A stretch of 64,000 nt of DNA from Tsukamurella sputi. Its GTDB lineage: Bacteria > Actinomycetota > Actinomycetes > Mycobacteriales > Mycobacteriaceae. The notes beneath the pieces were generated by a model. It did no database searches. It saw only the letters and a list, made by a program, of their open reading frames with translations, and was not told the origin of the DNA. The stretch is taken from positions 558,001 through 622,000 of the forward strand of contig NZ_VIGV01000004.1 of assembly GCF_007858445.1 (NCBI RefSeq), given 5' to 3'. The position numbers and the translations under genes are program-made. Of the stretch, positions 34,587 through 43,815 are shown piece by piece (the first letter of the stretch is position 1; the number at the start of each line of letters is the position of its first letter).

Positions 34587-35672
34587 CTAGAGCCACTTGA
34601 TCCTGCGGAAGACGATGTACAGGCCCAGACAGGCGGCGGCCATGACCGCGAGCACGATGAAGTAGCCGTAGGTCCAATGCAGCTCGGGCATGTTGTCGAA
34701 GTTCATGCCGTAGATGCCGGCGATCATGGTGGGCACCGCGACGAGGCCGATGATCGCGGACATCTTGCGCATGTCCTCGTTCTGCTGCATCCCGATCTTC
34801 GCGACGGCCGCGTCGATCAGGGAGCTCAGCACGTCGTTGTAGGTCTCCACGTGGTCGGCGACCATCGCCTGGTGGTCGAGCACGTCGGAGAAGTAGCGCT
34901 GGATCTCGTGCGGGATGATGTCGGAGAAGTCGCAGGTCAGGCGCTTGAGTGCGTGGGAGAGCGGATGGATGCCGCGGCGCAGTTCCACGATGTCGCGCTT
35001 GAGCTGGTAGATCTCGTCGACCTGGGTGCGGGCGCCCGCGCGGAAGACGTCCTCCTCCACCCGGTCGATGTCGTCCTCCAGCAGGTCGGAGACGGCCACG
35101 TAGGTGTCCACGACGTGGTCGGCGACGGCGTGCATCACCGCCGACGGTCCCAGTTTGAGCAGTTCGGGATTCGCCTCGAGGTTGCGCCGCACGCGGCGCA
35201 GGCTGCCGTGGTCGCCGTGCCGGACGGTGATCACGTGGTCCGGGCCGACGAGGACCATCACCTCGCCCGTCTCGACGATGCGCGCCATCGGGTCGGTGCG
35301 GTTGTGTCCCACGTAGTTCACGGTCTTGAGGATGAGGAAGAGCGTGTCGTCGAACCGGTCGACCTTGGGGCGGGTGTGCGTGACCAGCGTGTCCTCGACC
35401 GTCAGCGGGTGCAGTCCGAAGACCCGGGAGACCTCGTCCATCTGATGCTGATCGGGATCGAGCAGGCCGACCCACACATAGCCCTCGCCGCGGCGGCGGA
35501 CCTCCTCGATCGCCTCCACGTAGCCGAACCGGCCGGGTAGGCGCACGCCGTCGACGTAGACGCCGCAGTCGACGACGGCGCGGGCGACCGGGACCGGGAC
35601 CCGCGGTACATCGGCCTCGCGGACCTCGCGGCGTCCCGCGCCGGGCCGGGGCATGGAGGGGATGGAGGGCAT
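34587..35672 (-). CDS. corA: Magnesium/cobalt transporter CorA
   Basis: 361 residues from ATG 35672. The C-terminal membrane part has the CorA selectivity motif IYGMNFDNMPEL followed by the second helix FIVLAVMAAACLGLYIVF, and a KW-rich cytoplasmic end. The large N-terminal soluble domain (VDCGVYVDGVRLPGRFGYVE, EVMVLVGPDHVITVRHGDHG) forms the funnel. It is leaderless from TACTAT 7 nt upstream and occupies the same spot as Rv1239c after sugC. The divergent lpqZ-like gene begins 62 bp away. Confidence 0.95.
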   Translation of the reverse strand: MPSIPSMPRPGAGRREVREADVPRVPVPVARAVVDCGVYVDGVRLPGRFGYVEAIEEVRRRGEGYVWVGLLDPDQHQMDEVSRVFGLHPLTVEDTLVTHTRPKVDRFDDTLFLILKTVNYVGHNRTDPMARIVETGEVMVLVGPDHVITVRHGDHGSLRRVRRNLEANPELLKLGPSAVMHAVADHVVDTYVAVSDLLEDDIDRVEEDVFRAGARTQVDEIYQLKRDIVELRRGIHPLSHALKRLTCDFSDIIPHEIQRYFSDVLDHQAMVADHVETYNDVLSSLIDAAVAKIGMQQNEDMRKMSAIIGLVAVPTMIAGIYGMNFDNMPELHWTYGYFIVLAVMAAACLGLYIVFRRIKWL

Positions 35673-35679
35673 GGACGAG

Positions 35680-35685
35680 ATAGTA
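35680..35685 (-). promoter_or_regulatory. -10 hexamer of corA (leaderless)
   Basis: Minus-strand TACTAT, 7 nt from ATG 35672. Confidence 0.65.
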
Positions 35686-35734
35686 GTCGCGGGCCAGACG
35701 GGGCGTCCGCGGCGGAGCCGGGTAGAAAGTAGGC

Positions 35735-36640
35735 GTGAGAACTCGTACGCCCCGCCTCGTCGCGGCCGCGCTGGCCGTGGCGGCGCTCGCGGGCTGTTCG
35801 GACGTCGGCGACGCCGCCGACCTGGGCCCGAGGACCGCGCCCGGCACCGTCACCGTCGGCTCCTCGTCGAGCGCGGCCTCTCGGATCGAGGCCCTGATCT
35901 ACGCCAAGGCGCTGCGTACCGCGGGCACGCCGGTGGAGACGAAGCTGGGCCTCGGTCCGGGGGAGGATGCGGCGGTGGCCGCCGTCGAACGGGGTGATCT
36001 GACGGTCGCGCCCGCGCTGACCGGCGCGCTGTGGGAGCGGTACCGCCCCGGTGCCGCGCAGCCCACGAAGGCGAAGGAGACGGAGTCGGAGAACCCGCGG
36101 GCGCAGTGGGACGCGCAGTTCGTCGCACTCAGCGCGGTGCTCCCCGAGGGGCTGGGGCTGGGCGATCCGACGCTCGCGCTGGATCAGCCGATGCTCTTCG
36201 CGCCCAAGGCGGCCCCGGCCGCGACGCTCCGCGGCTGCGAGGGTCTGTCCGGCGCCGTCGCGGTCCCGGACGGGTCGCCGAAGGACGTGTCGGCGCGCTA
36301 CGGCTGCGCGACGGGGCCGGTCGTCACCGTCGCCGACGAGGCGGCCGCCGCGCGGGCCGTCGCCGACGGGCGGGCAGCGCTCGCGCAGCTCGGCACGCTC
36401 TCCGCGTCCGCCGCCGATCTCGTCCAGGTCGCCGATCCCGACGGTGTCGTGCCCTCGCGCGCCGTCGTCCCGCTGGTCCGGCGCGACGGCCTGACGGTGG
36501 CCCAGACCAAGCGCCTCTCCGCGATCGCCGGCGAGCTGACCACCGCGGACCTGGCGGCCATGGTCGTCAAGGTCGAGTCCGGGAAGCGCACGCCCGAGGA
36601 GGCGACGGACGACTGGGTCGCCGAGCACCCCTTGAAGTGA
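35735..36640 (+). CDS. lpqZ: Glycine betaine/osmoprotectant-type substrate-binding lipoprotein (LpqZ-like)
   Basis: 301 residues from GTG 35735. Signal peptide ends in lipobox AALAGC with Cys21 lipidated. The mature protein begins with a low-complexity linker and then shows the OpuAC-type fold (VTVGSSSSAASRIEALIYAK, LTVAPALTGALWERY). In M. tuberculosis LpqZ (Rv1244) lies next to an SDR gene (Rv1245c), matching the neighbour here. No permease or ATPase gene is adjacent, so its ABC partners are elsewhere. Ligand unknown. A perfect 14-bp terminator follows. Confidence 0.82.
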   Translation: MRTRTPRLVAAALAVAALAGCSDVGDAADLGPRTAPGTVTVGSSSSAASRIEALIYAKALRTAGTPVETKLGLGPGEDAAVAAVERGDLTVAPALTGALWERYRPGAAQPTKAKETESENPRAQWDAQFVALSAVLPEGLGLGDPTLALDQPMLFAPKAAPAATLRGCEGLSGAVAVPDGSPKDVSARYGCATGPVVTVADEAAAARAVADGRAALAQLGTLSASAADLVQVADPDGVVPSRAVVPLVRRDGLTVAQTKRLSAIAGELTTADLAAMVVKVESGKRTPEEATDDWVAEHPLK

Positions 36641-36663
36641 CCTGACCGCGGCGACAACGCGCT

Positions 36664-36696
36664 CCGCCCCGCTCTCGGCGGGCGAGAGCGGGGCGG
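36664..36696. terminator. Bidirectional terminator between lpqZ and the SDR gene
   Basis: Perfect 14-bp stem, CCGCCCCGCTCTCG (36664-36677) with CGAGAGCGGGGCGG (36683-36696), 5-nt loop, centred between convergent stops at 36640 and 36712. Confidence 0.78.
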
Positions 36697-36711
36697 CTGG
36701 GCGCTGTGGGA

Positions 36712-37542
36712 CTACTTGAGGCGCTTGTTGAGCTGCTGGTCGACGAGGGCGTTGACGCGCTCGTAGGCCGAACCGCCCAGGCGGACGAGGACGTCGATGA
36801 TCTTCGCGTCCGCGCCGATGAGCACGCGGCCGCGGTTCTTCTTCACCCCGTTGAGGATGGTGCGCGCCGCGTCGTCGGCCTCGGTGCGGGCGAGGTACTT
36901 GTCGAAGAGCTCGGCCGTGGCGGACTGGTCCTTACCCTCGGCGACGGTGGCGTTGCGGGCGATGGCGGTCTTGATGCCGCCCGGGTGCACGCAGGTCACG
37001 CCGACGTTGTGATCGCTGGAGAGCATCTCGATGCGCAGCGCCTCGGTGAAGCCGCGGACGCCGAACTTGGCGGCGTTGTAGGCGCTCTGGCCGCCGACGG
37101 ACAGCAGGCCGAACAGCGAGCTGGTGTTGACGATGTGCGCGTCGCCGGAGGCGATCAGCGCGGGCAGGAAGGCCTTGGTGCCGTTGACGACGCCCCAGAA
37201 GTCGATGTCCATGACCCGGTCGTAGTCCTTGAAGGACGTGGTCTCGACGGGCTCGTGGTGCGCGATGCCGGCGTTGTTGAACAGCAGGTTGACGGTGCCG
37301 TAGTGCTCGACGACCTCGTCGGCGTAGGCCAGCAGCTGCTCGCGCTCGCCCACGTTGACGACCTTGGTGTGCACCTCGGCGCCGCGGGCGCGGGCGAGCT
37401 CGGCGGTCTGCTCGAGGCCGGTCGGGTCGTAGTCGCACAGCGAGAGCTTGGCGCCCTCGTCGGCGAGCTGCAGTGCCAGCTCGCGCCCCATGCCGGAGGC
37501 GGCGCCGGTGATGACGGCGACCTTGCCGCGGAAACTCTTCAT
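36712..37542 (-). CDS. Short-chain dehydrogenase/reductase (Rv1245c-like)
   Basis: 276 residues from ATG 37542. SDR features: TGAASGMGRELALQLADEG, NNAGIAHHEPVETTSF, and Tyr/Lys in SAYNAAKFGVRGF. The C-terminal extension (DAKIIDVLVRLGGSAYERVN) is shared with the group of actinobacterial SDRs near kgd. Substrate unknown. It has its own promoter (TTGACA at 37643-37638, TACTGT at 37619-37614) facing a divergent TetR gene, which is its probable regulator. Confidence 0.88.
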   Translation of the reverse strand: MKSFRGKVAVITGAASGMGRELALQLADEGAKLSLCDYDPTGLEQTAELARARGAEVHTKVVNVGEREQLLAYADEVVEHYGTVNLLFNNAGIAHHEPVETTSFKDYDRVMDIDFWGVVNGTKAFLPALIASGDAHIVNTSSLFGLLSVGGQSAYNAAKFGVRGFTEALRIEMLSSDHNVGVTCVHPGGIKTAIARNATVAEGKDQSATAELFDKYLARTEADDAARTILNGVKKNRGRVLIGADAKIIDVLVRLGGSAYERVNALVDQQLNKRLK

Positions 37543-37613
37543 GCTCTGACAATTCCTCACACTGGTCCGTGCCGGACGGCGGGATTCGGGCTGCCGCTCG
37601 GCGTACTTACTCG

Positions 37614-37643
37614 ACAGTAGGGTTGGCATACGACGTCTGTCAA
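37614..37643 (-). promoter_or_regulatory. SDR promoter, consensus TTGACA / TACTGT
   Basis: Minus-strand TTGACA (37643-37638) and TACTGT (37619-37614) with 18-bp spacing. The adjacent CAGTAGG element at 37615-37621 matches the one in the TetR operator. Confidence 0.7.
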
Positions 37644-37646
37644 CGA

Positions 37647-37669
37647 CCTATTGAGTATGATTCAGTAGG
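37647..37669. promoter_or_regulatory. Inverted repeat over the TetR -10 box, candidate operator
   Basis: CCTATTGA (37647-37654) and TCAGTAGG (37662-37669) pair with one mismatch around GTATGAT. It includes the -10 hexamer TATGAT (37656-37661) and reaches the start codon, and the half-site CAGTAGG recurs in the SDR promoter. Confidence 0.6.
37656..37661 (+). promoter_or_regulatory. -10 hexamer of the TetR gene (leaderless)
   Basis: TATGAT, 7 nt before GTG 37669. Confidence 0.65.
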
Positions 37670-38322
37670 TGACCAGAAAGTCCGTCGCCGCAGCGGTGGG
37701 GCGCAAGCGCACCCGGCTCAGTCCCCAAGCCCGGCGCCAACAGTTCATCGACCTGGGCCTGCTCAGCCTCAAGCACCAGGCGCTCGAGCAGGTGTCCATC
37801 GAGGACATCGCCAGCCAGGCGGGCGTCTCCGCCGGCCTGCTGTTCCACTACTTCGACTCGAAGCTCGACTTCCAGGTCGCGCTCGTCGAGGAGCAGGCGC
37901 GCATCGTGGGGGAGGTCGCCACACCCGAGCGCGACCCCGAGGACCTCGCCGAGGTGATGCCGATCCTCAGCGCGACGCTGGGCACCTACGTCGACCACAT
38001 CATGGAGAACCGGCAGTCCCTGCTGCCGATGCTGGCCGGTGTCAGCTGGTCCGAGCCGCGGATCCGCACCGCCGTGAAGTCCGTGCGCGAGCAGATCGTG
38101 AACCAGTTCATGCGCCAGGCCGACGCCATCGGCGTCGAGCGCTCGCCGCGGTTCGCCCTGGCCATCCACGGCTGGATCGCCGTCGTCGAGGAGACCCTCG
38201 TGCAGTGGCTCGACGAGAACGCCGGCTTCGCCGCGATGACCCGCGACGAGGTCGTCGATCACCTCGCCACCATGTTCATCGGTATGGCCGGTGCGGTGGG
38301 CCTGGATCTCACGTCCGCGTAA
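37669..38322 (+). CDS. TetR family transcriptional regulator
   Basis: 217 residues from GTG 37669. HTH region: SPQARRQQFIDLGLLSLKHQ then VSIEDIASQAGVSAGLLFHY and FDSKLDFQVAL, a full TetR N-terminus with the recognition helix AGVSAGLLFHYFDSK. The effector domain has a run of hydrophobic helices (LATMFIGMAGAVGLDL). Divergent from the SDR gene with 126 bp between starts, sharing operator half-sites, so it probably represses both genes. The effector is unknown. Confidence 0.9.
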   Translation: MTRKSVAAAVGRKRTRLSPQARRQQFIDLGLLSLKHQALEQVSIEDIASQAGVSAGLLFHYFDSKLDFQVALVEEQARIVGEVATPERDPEDLAEVMPILSATLGTYVDHIMENRQSLLPMLAGVSWSEPRIRTAVKSVREQIVNQFMRQADAIGVERSPRFALAIHGWIAVVEETLVQWLDENAGFAAMTRDEVVDHLATMFIGMAGAVGLDLTSA

Positions 38323-38347
38323 GCCGGGCCCGGTGCGCCGGGCCGGA

Positions 38348-38429
38348 TGGGGGCGACGCCGCTCGCTTAGACCTCCTCTCCTCGCCTAACGGCTCGGCTC
38401 GTCCGATGCGCTCGACGGCGTCGCCCCCA
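38348..38429. repeat. 14-bp perfect inverted repeat spanning 82 bp
   Basis: Arms TGGGGGCGACGCCG (38348-38361) and CGGCGTCGCCCCCA (38416-38429) enclose a 54-nt loop containing TTAG and CTAA. It lies between the TetR gene end and the kgd terminator, in a 248-bp stretch that otherwise holds no gene. It looks like an extragenic palindromic element or a structured transcript end. Confidence 0.6.
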
Positions 38430-38522
38430 CCCGCCCCTCTTCCGGTAGTCCGCCGTCTGCGCACGTGCCTCGTGCGCGGGAAGCGGCCGAACACTCTCAG
38501 CGCGCACCGTCGAACATGCAGA

Positions 38523-38554
38523 AGGGCCGGCCCTCCCGAGGGAGGACCGGCCCT
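38523..38554 (-). terminator. kgd terminator hairpin
   Basis: 15-bp stem with one C-A mismatch (38523-38537 with 38540-38554, AGGGCCGGCCCTCCC against GGGAGGACCGGCCCT), 17 bases beyond the kgd stop. Confidence 0.72.
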
Positions 38555-38570
38555 GTCGTGGATCAGCCGA

Positions 38571-41500
38571 TCAGAGGGCGAAGGCCTCGTCGATGATCTG
38601 GGCCTGCTCGACGGCGTGCACCTTCGACGATCCCGAGCACGGGGCCGACATCGCGCGGCGCGAGACGCGCTTGATGCCGCGCAGGCGCTCGTCGAGCTCG
38701 GGGAGCTCGAGGCCGAAGAACGGCCATGCGCCCTGGTTCGCCGGCTCCTCCTGGACCCAGCGGACGTCGGTGGCGTTCGGGTACTTGTCCAGCGTGGCCG
38801 GCAGGCGCCGCGACGGGAGCGGGTACAGCTGCTCCATGCGGATGATCGCGACGTCCTCGCGCTTGTCCTTCTTGCGGCGCGCCTCGAGCTCCCAGTAGAG
38901 CTTGCCGGAGACCATGAGCAGCTTGGTGACCTTGCTGCGGTCGCCGCCCTCGACCTCGAAGGCCGGATCGTCGATCACCGAGCGGAACTTGCCCGTGGTG
39001 AAGTCCTCGACGGGGCTCACCGCGGCCTTGTTGCGCAGCATCGACTTCGGGGTCGCGACCACCATCGGGCGACGCACACCGTCGAGGGCGTGGCGACGCA
39101 GGAGGTGGAAGTACGACGCGGGCGTCGACGGCATGGCGACCGTCATCGAGCCCTCGGCGCACAGCTGCAGGAAGCGCTCGATGCGGGCCGACGTGTGGTC
39201 CGGTCCCTGGCCCTCGTGGCCGTGGGGGAGCAGCAGCGTGACGCCGGAGGTCTGGCCCCACTTGGCCTCACCCGAGCTGATGAACTCGTCGATGATCGAC
39301 TGCGCGCCGTTGACGAAGTCACCGAACTGCGCCTCCCAGCACACCAGCGCCGACTCGTCGGCCACCGAGTAGCCGTACTCGAAGCCCAGGCCCGCGTACT
39401 CGGTGAGTGCCGAGTCGTAGACCATGAACTTGCCGGGCGAGGCGGTGCCGTCGGGACCGAGGTGGTCGAGCGGGGTGTACTCGGCGCCGGTCTGCCGGTC
39501 GATGAGGACCGCGTGGCGCTGCGTGAACGTGCCGCGGCGGCTGTCCTGGCCGGCCAGGCGGACCGTGCGGCCCTCCTCGAGCAGGGTGCCGAAGGCGAGC
39601 AGCTCGCCGAAGGCCCAGTCGATGCCGCCCTCGCGCGACATCTCGAAGCGGCGCTTGACAACGGGGGCCACGCGCGGGTGCACGGTGAAGCCGTCGGGGA
39701 CGTTGGCGTAGGCGTCGCCCACACGCTGGATCTGCTCCAGCGGCACCGCGGTGACGAGCGAGCTCGGCAGCGGCTGGTCGGCGATGATCGACGGTGCGGG
39801 CTCGGCCTGGAACTTCTCGAGCTCCTTGACCTCGTTGAAGACCCGCTCCAGCTGACCCTGGTAGTCGCGCAGCGCGTCCTCGGCCTCCTTGGTCGAGATG
39901 TCGCCACGACCGATGAGGGCCTCGGTGTAGGACTTGCGGACACCGCGCTTGGTGTCGATCACGTCGTACATGCCGGGCTGGGTCATCGACGGGTCGTCGC
40001 CCTCGTTGTGGCCGCGACGGCGGTAGCAGACGAGGTCGATGACGACGTCCTTGTCGAACTTCTCGCGGAAGTCGACGGCCAGCTTGGCCACCCAGACGCA
40101 GGCCTCGGGGTCGTCGCCGTTGACGTGGAAGATCGGCGCGCCGATCATCTTCGCGACGTCCGTGCAGTACTGCGAGCTGCGCGAGTGCTCCGGCGAGGTG
40201 GTGAAGCCCACCTGGTTGTTCACCACGATGTGGATGGTGCCGCCGTTGGAGAAGCCGGGCAGGTTCGCCATGTTCAGCGTCTCCGCCACGACGCCCTGGC
40301 CGGCGAAGGCCGCATCGCCGTGGAGCATGAGCGGCATGACCGGGTGGACGCCCTCGGGCGGGTTCTTCATGTCCTGCTTGGCGTGGACGATGCCCTCGAG
40401 CACCGGGTCGACGGCCTCGAGGTGCGAGGGGTTCGCGACCAGCGAGACGGTGATCTCGTTCTCGCCGAACATCTGGTAGTACTTGCCCTCGGCGCCGAGG
40501 TGGTACTTCACGTCGCCCGAGCCGTGCGCCTGCGCCGGGTTCAGGTTGCCCTCGAACTCGGTGAAGATCTTGCTGTACGGCTTGCCGACGATGTTCGCGA
40601 GCACGTTGAGGCGGCCGCGGTGCGGCATGCCGATGACGACCTCGTCGAGCTCGTGCTCGGCGGCCTGGTCCAGGACGGCGTCCATCATCGGGATGACCGA
40701 CTCGGCGCCCTCGAGCGAGAAGCGCTTCTGGCCGACGTACTTGGTCTGCAGGAAGGTCTCGAAGGCCTCGGCGGCGTTGAGCTTGCTGAGGATGTACTTC
40801 TGCTCGGCGACGGTGGGCTTGATGTCCTTCGTCTCCACGCGCTCCTGCAGCCACTTCTGCTGCTCGGGCTCGAGGATGTGCGTGTACTCGATACCGACGT
40901 GGCGGCAGTAGGCGTCGCGCAGCACCGAGAGCACCTTGCGCAGCTTGAGCCGCTCGGCGCCGTGGAAGCCGCCCACGTTGAACGTGCGGTCGAGGTCCCA
41001 CAGCGTGAGCTCGTAGGTGAGCACGTTCAGGTCGGGGTGCGACTCGAGGCTCTCGTTGTTGTAGCGCAGCGGGTCGACGTCGGCCATGAGGTGGCCGCGG
41101 GCCCGGTACGCCGCGATGAGCTCGAGGACGCGGGCGTCCTTGTCGATGCCGTGGGCGGGGATGTCCTGCCGCCAGCGGATCGGCTCGTAGGGCACGTGCA
41201 TCGTGCGGAAGATGTCGTCCCAGAAGTCGTCGCTCAGCGTGAGCTCGTGGACGTACCGCAGGAAGTCGCCCGACTCGGCGCCCTGGATGATGCGGTGGTC
41301 GTAGGTGGACGTCAGCGTGGTGAGCTTGCCGACGGCGAGCTCCGCGATCTTCTCGTCGCTCGCGCCCTGGAACTCGGCGGGGTACTCCATGGCGCCGACG
41401 CCGATGATCGCGCCCTGCCCGACCATGAGGCGGGGCACCGAGTGCACCGTGCCGATGCCGCCCGGGTTGGTCAGCGAGATCGTGACACCGGCGAAGTCCT

Positions 41501-42320
41501 CGGCGCCGAGCTTGCCCTGCCGGGCGCGGCGCACGATGTCCTCGTAGGCGGCCACGAACTGGCCGAAGTCCATCGTCTCGGCTTCCTTGACGGCCGCGAC
41601 CACCAGGCTGCGGCTGCCGTTCTTGCCCACGAGGTCGATCGCGATGCCGAGGTTCACGTGCGGCGGGGTCACCGCGTTCGGCTTGCCGTCGACCTCGGCG
41701 AAGTGCCGGTTCATGTTCGGGAAGGCCTTCACGCCCTGCACCAGGGCGTAGCCCAGGATGTGGGTGAAGCTGATCTTGCCGCCGCGGGTGCGTGCGAGGT
41801 GGTTGTTGATGACCACGCGGTTGTCGAACATGACCTTGACCGGCATCGAGCGGACCGACGTCGCGGTCGGCACCTCGCGGCTGGCGTTCATGTTCTTGAC
41901 GACGGCGTTCGCCGCGCCGCGGAGCACGGTGCGCTCCTCCTCTGCGGGGAACGAGGCGGCGGCGGGCGCCTTCGGTGCGGGCGCGGGCTTCGCGGGCGAC
42001 GACGGCGCCGGGGTCACCGGTGCGGACGGCGCGGGCGTCAGCGTGGTCTCCGCGGTCTTGGGAGCCTGGGCGGCCGGTGCCGACGCGGGGGCGGCGGACG
42101 CCGCGGCGGGCTGCGCCGCGGGCGCCGTGGCGGCGGGTGCGGCAGCGGGTGCCGCGCCGTTGCTCGCCGCATCGCTACCCTGTGCAACCCCCGGCGTGTA
42201 CTTCGAGAGGAATTCGTGCCAGCTCGGGTCGACCGAATTCGGGTCGGCCTTGAACCGCTCGTACATCTCCTCGACCAGCCACTCGTTTTGGCCGAAATCC
42301 GATACAGAACTGCTGCTCAC
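38571..42320 (-). CDS. kgd: Multifunctional 2-oxoglutarate metabolism enzyme (KGD: alpha-ketoglutarate decarboxylase / E1 and E2 components)
   Basis: 1249 residues from GTG 42320 (GAGGAC 9 nt upstream), comparable to the 1231 of mycobacterial Kgd. Order: N-terminal 45 residues ([20 protein letters not shown]) for assembly; an Ala/Pro linker to about 115; an E2-type catalytic domain with the histidine in [15 protein letters not shown]; then the large E1 thiamine diphosphate domain with [20 protein letters not shown] and [16 protein letters not shown], and the C-terminal transketolase-like part. It decarboxylates 2-oxoglutarate at the TCA branch point to succinic semialdehyde or, with E2/E3, to succinyl-CoA. 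The related GarA regulator is not in this window. Confidence 0.96.
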   Translation of the reverse strand: MSSSSVSDFGQNEWLVEEMYERFKADPNSVDPSWHEFLSKYTPGVAQGSDAASNGAAPAAAPAATAPAAQPAAASAAPASAPAAQAPKTAETTLTPAPSAPVTPAPSSPAKPAPAPKAPAAASFPAEEERTVLRGAANAVVKNMNASREVPTATSVRSMPVKVMFDNRVVINNHLARTRGGKISFTHILGYALVQGVKAFPNMNRHFAEVDGKPNAVTPPHVNLGIAIDLVGKNGSRSLVVAAVKEAETMDFGQFVAAYEDIVRRARQGKLGAEDFAGVTISLTNPGGIGTVHSVPRLMVGQGAIIGVGAMEYPAEFQGASDEKIAELAVGKLTTLTSTYDHRIIQGAESGDFLRYVHELTLSDDFWDDIFRTMHVPYEPIRWRQDIPAHGIDKDARVLELIAAYRARGHLMADVDPLRYNNESLESHPDLNVLTYELTLWDLDRTFNVGGFHGAERLKLRKVLSVLRDAYCRHVGIEYTHILEPEQQKWLQERVETKDIKPTVAEQKYILSKLNAAEAFETFLQTKYVGQKRFSLEGAESVIPMMDAVLDQAAEHELDEVVIGMPHRGRLNVLANIVGKPYSKIFTEFEGNLNPAQAHGSGDVKYHLGAEGKYYQMFGENEITVSLVANPSHLEAVDPVLEGIVHAKQDMKNPPEGVHPVMPLMLHGDAAFAGQGVVAETLNMANLPGFSNGGTIHIVVNNQVGFTTSPEHSRSSQYCTDVAKMIGAPIFHVNGDDPEACVWVAKLAVDFREKFDKDVVIDLVCYRRRGHNEGDDPSMTQPGMYDVIDTKRGVRKSYTEALIGRGDISTKEAEDALRDYQGQLERVFNEVKELEKFQAEPAPSIIADQPLPSSLVTAVPLEQIQRVGDAYANVPDGFTVHPRVAPVVKRRFEMSREGGIDWAFGELLAFGTLLEEGRTVRLAGQDSRRGTFTQRHAVLIDRQTGAEYTPLDHLGPDGTASPGKFMVYDSALTEYAGLGFEYGYSVADESALVCWEAQFGDFVNGAQSIIDEFISSGEAKWGQTSGVTLLLPHGHEGQGPDHTSARIERFLQLCAEGSMTVAMPSTPASYFHLLRRHALDGVRRPMVVATPKSMLRNKAAVSPVEDFTTGKFRSVIDDPAFEVEGGDRSKVTKLLMVSGKLYWELEARRKKDKREDVAIIRMEQLYPLPSRRLPATLDKYPNATDVRWVQEEPANQGAWPFFGLELPELDERLRGIKRVSRRAMSAPCSGSSKVHAVEQAQIIDEAFAL

Positions 42321-42402
42321 GGCAGGTCCTCGCCTCGATTCATCATCGTCGTCTTTGGCGCGCGCCGCACTGGATCGCAGACGGCGCAAGTCCGCTCGGT
42401 CC

Positions 42403-42408
42403 AGGGTA
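42403..42408 (-). promoter_or_regulatory. Possible -10 hexamer TACCCT of kgd
   Basis: Minus-strand TACCCT, about 83 nt upstream of the kgd GTG, which would give a leadered transcript. The -35 is weak. The 137-bp gap before it otherwise shows no gene. Confidence 0.35.
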
Positions 42409-42457
42409 GTCCACCACGGAAAATGTGTGTCGGCTTACTCCGGTTACGCGGTCGTGG

Positions 42458-43237
42458 TCACTGCGTGCCCGCCTCCGGGAGACCGGGGGCGGAACCGTCG
42501 GTCGCGGATCCGTCGACCACCCGCAGGTGGGTGGTGGGCCACGCGGCGGGGACGGGGCCGAACGCCTGCCGGGTGTTGTTCACGACGTTCTTGCCCAGTG
42601 CCCGGTTGCCGCCCGCGCCGACGACGGCGCCGATGCCGGCGGGCAGCAGCTTGCCCATGAGCAGCGGCGCCTTCTTGATGAAGAAGCGCCGGGAGAACAT
42701 CTTCATGAGCTGCTTGTTCAGGTTGCCCAGGCCGGGGATCTGGCGGGGGTTCTTCTTCAGGCTCAGCAGCGAGGCGTTCTTGGCCCCGAAAGTGGCGCGC
42801 AGCGCGCCGAGCCCGGCGTCGCCGAGCACGGCGGTCAGCACGAGCGCCTTGCGCAGCTCGCGGTCCTCGGGGGAGATGCCGTAGACCTCGGCCACCGCCA
42901 GCGCGTAGAGCGCGGAGGCCTCCATGAAGACCACGGTCTCCGCGCCGACGGCGCCGATCGCCGCGATGGTCCCGACGCCGGGGACGGCCGCGGTCGCGCC
43001 CGCGGCGCCGCCGGTGCCGGTTACGGTCAGCAGGTAGCGCTTCTCCAGCCGCTCGATGATCTGCGCGGGCGTCTCATCGGGGTGGTCCGCGCGCAGGCTC
43101 GCGACGTACTTCGCCACCGCGGGGGCCTGCAGCCGGGCCGCGCGGTCGATGACGGAGCCCAGCGCGCCGCCACCGTCGTGCTGGACGGCGGGCAGAGCGG
43201 GCTGGTCGGACTGGATGCGGGCGGGCTTGTTCGCCAT
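42458..43237 (-). CDS. Membrane-associated protein of unknown function (Rv1249c-like)
   Basis: 259 residues from ATG 43237 with GGAGG 8 nt upstream. An N-terminal basic/helical region (VAKYVASLRADHPDETPAQI), a hydrophobic Gly/Ala-rich centre (GTGGAAGATAAVPGVGTIAA and IGAVGAETVVFMEASALYAL) and a C-terminal glycine-rich region (MGKLLPAGIGAVVGAGGNRA). It sits next to kgd in the same orientation, exactly as Rv1249c does, but any functional link to KGD is inference. Membrane insertion is uncertain: the segments are Ala/Gly-rich and may be amphipathic. Confidence 0.75.
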   Translation of the reverse strand: MANKPARIQSDQPALPAVQHDGGGALGSVIDRAARLQAPAVAKYVASLRADHPDETPAQIIERLEKRYLLTVTGTGGAAGATAAVPGVGTIAAIGAVGAETVVFMEASALYALAVAEVYGISPEDRELRKALVLTAVLGDAGLGALRATFGAKNASLLSLKKNPRQIPGLGNLNKQLMKMFSRRFFIKKAPLLMGKLLPAGIGAVVGAGGNRALGKNVVNNTRQAFGPVPAAWPTTHLRVVDGSATDGSAPGLPEAGTQ

Positions 43238-43341
43238 GGTGACCTCCGTGGGGCGCGATCCAATGGAACCTTTCACTCCATCTAACCCCTGAGGACCGAC
43301 GGAAAGTTCCCGCCCGCGTGCCGCGGCGACCGCGTGCGGCG

Positions 43342-43347
43342 TACCGT
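43342..43347 (+). promoter_or_regulatory. -10 hexamer TACCGT of the thioesterase gene
   Basis: TACCGT ends 8 nt before GTG 43356. Confidence 0.5.
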
Positions 43348-43355
43348 CGGCCCCT

Positions 43356-43805
43356 GTGCCGACCATCGACGAGCAGCCGTACACCCTGGTGATCCCCACC
43401 CGCTGGAACGACAACGACGTGTACGGGCACGTCAACAACGTCGTCTATTACAGCTACTTCGACACGGTGATCAACACCTACCTGATCGGCGAGGGAGGGC
43501 TGGACATCCACGAGGGCGCGACGATCGGCCTGTGTGTGGAATCTCACTGCCGCTACGACGCCCCCCTGGCCTTCCCCGAGCACGTCACGGCCGGGCTCGC
43601 CGTCACGAAGCTGGGCCGCTCCAGCGTGCGCTACGCGGTCACTCTGTTCGGTGGGGCGGACCCCGCCGCCGGGTCGGAGCCGCGGCTCGCCGCGGAGGGA
43701 TGGTTCGTGCACGTCTTCGTCGACAGGGAGACCCGGCGGCCCACGGCGGTCCCGGACGGCATTCGCGCCGCGCTGGAGCGGCTTCTCGTCAGTGGGGCCG
43801 CGTAA
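43356..43805 (+). CDS. Acyl-CoA thioesterase (hotdog fold)
   Basis: 149 residues from GTG 43356. The 4HBT motif is TRWNDNDVYGHVNNVVYYSY, with Asp19/Asp21 and the GHVNN turn forming the active-site helix, then SHCRYDAPLAFPEHVTAGL. Such enzymes cleave acyl-CoA thioesters. It is divergent from the Rv1249c-like gene (118 bp between starts). The -10 box of the next gene overlaps this gene's stop codon. Confidence 0.85.
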   Translation: MPTIDEQPYTLVIPTRWNDNDVYGHVNNVVYYSYFDTVINTYLIGEGGLDIHEGATIGLCVESHCRYDAPLAFPEHVTAGLAVTKLGRSSVRYAVTLFGGADPAAGSEPRLAAEGWFVHVFVDRETRRPTAVPDGIRAALERLLVSGAA

Positions 43806-43808
43806 CCT
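43803..43808 (+). promoter_or_regulatory. -10 hexamer of the GNAT gene (leaderless, overlaps a stop codon)
   Basis: TAACCT, 7 nt before ATG 43816; its first three bases are the TAA stop of the thioesterase gene. Confidence 0.6.
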
Positions 43809-43815
43809 CCGCAGC

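Noticed and set aside
37569-42884. A 1771-codon open frame on the plus strand opposite kgd.
   Set aside because: It lies on the antisense of a gene with unmistakable conserved domains; such long antisense frames are common in very GC-rich DNA because stop codons are rare, and its translation is His/Arg/Glu-rich without recognisable motifs.
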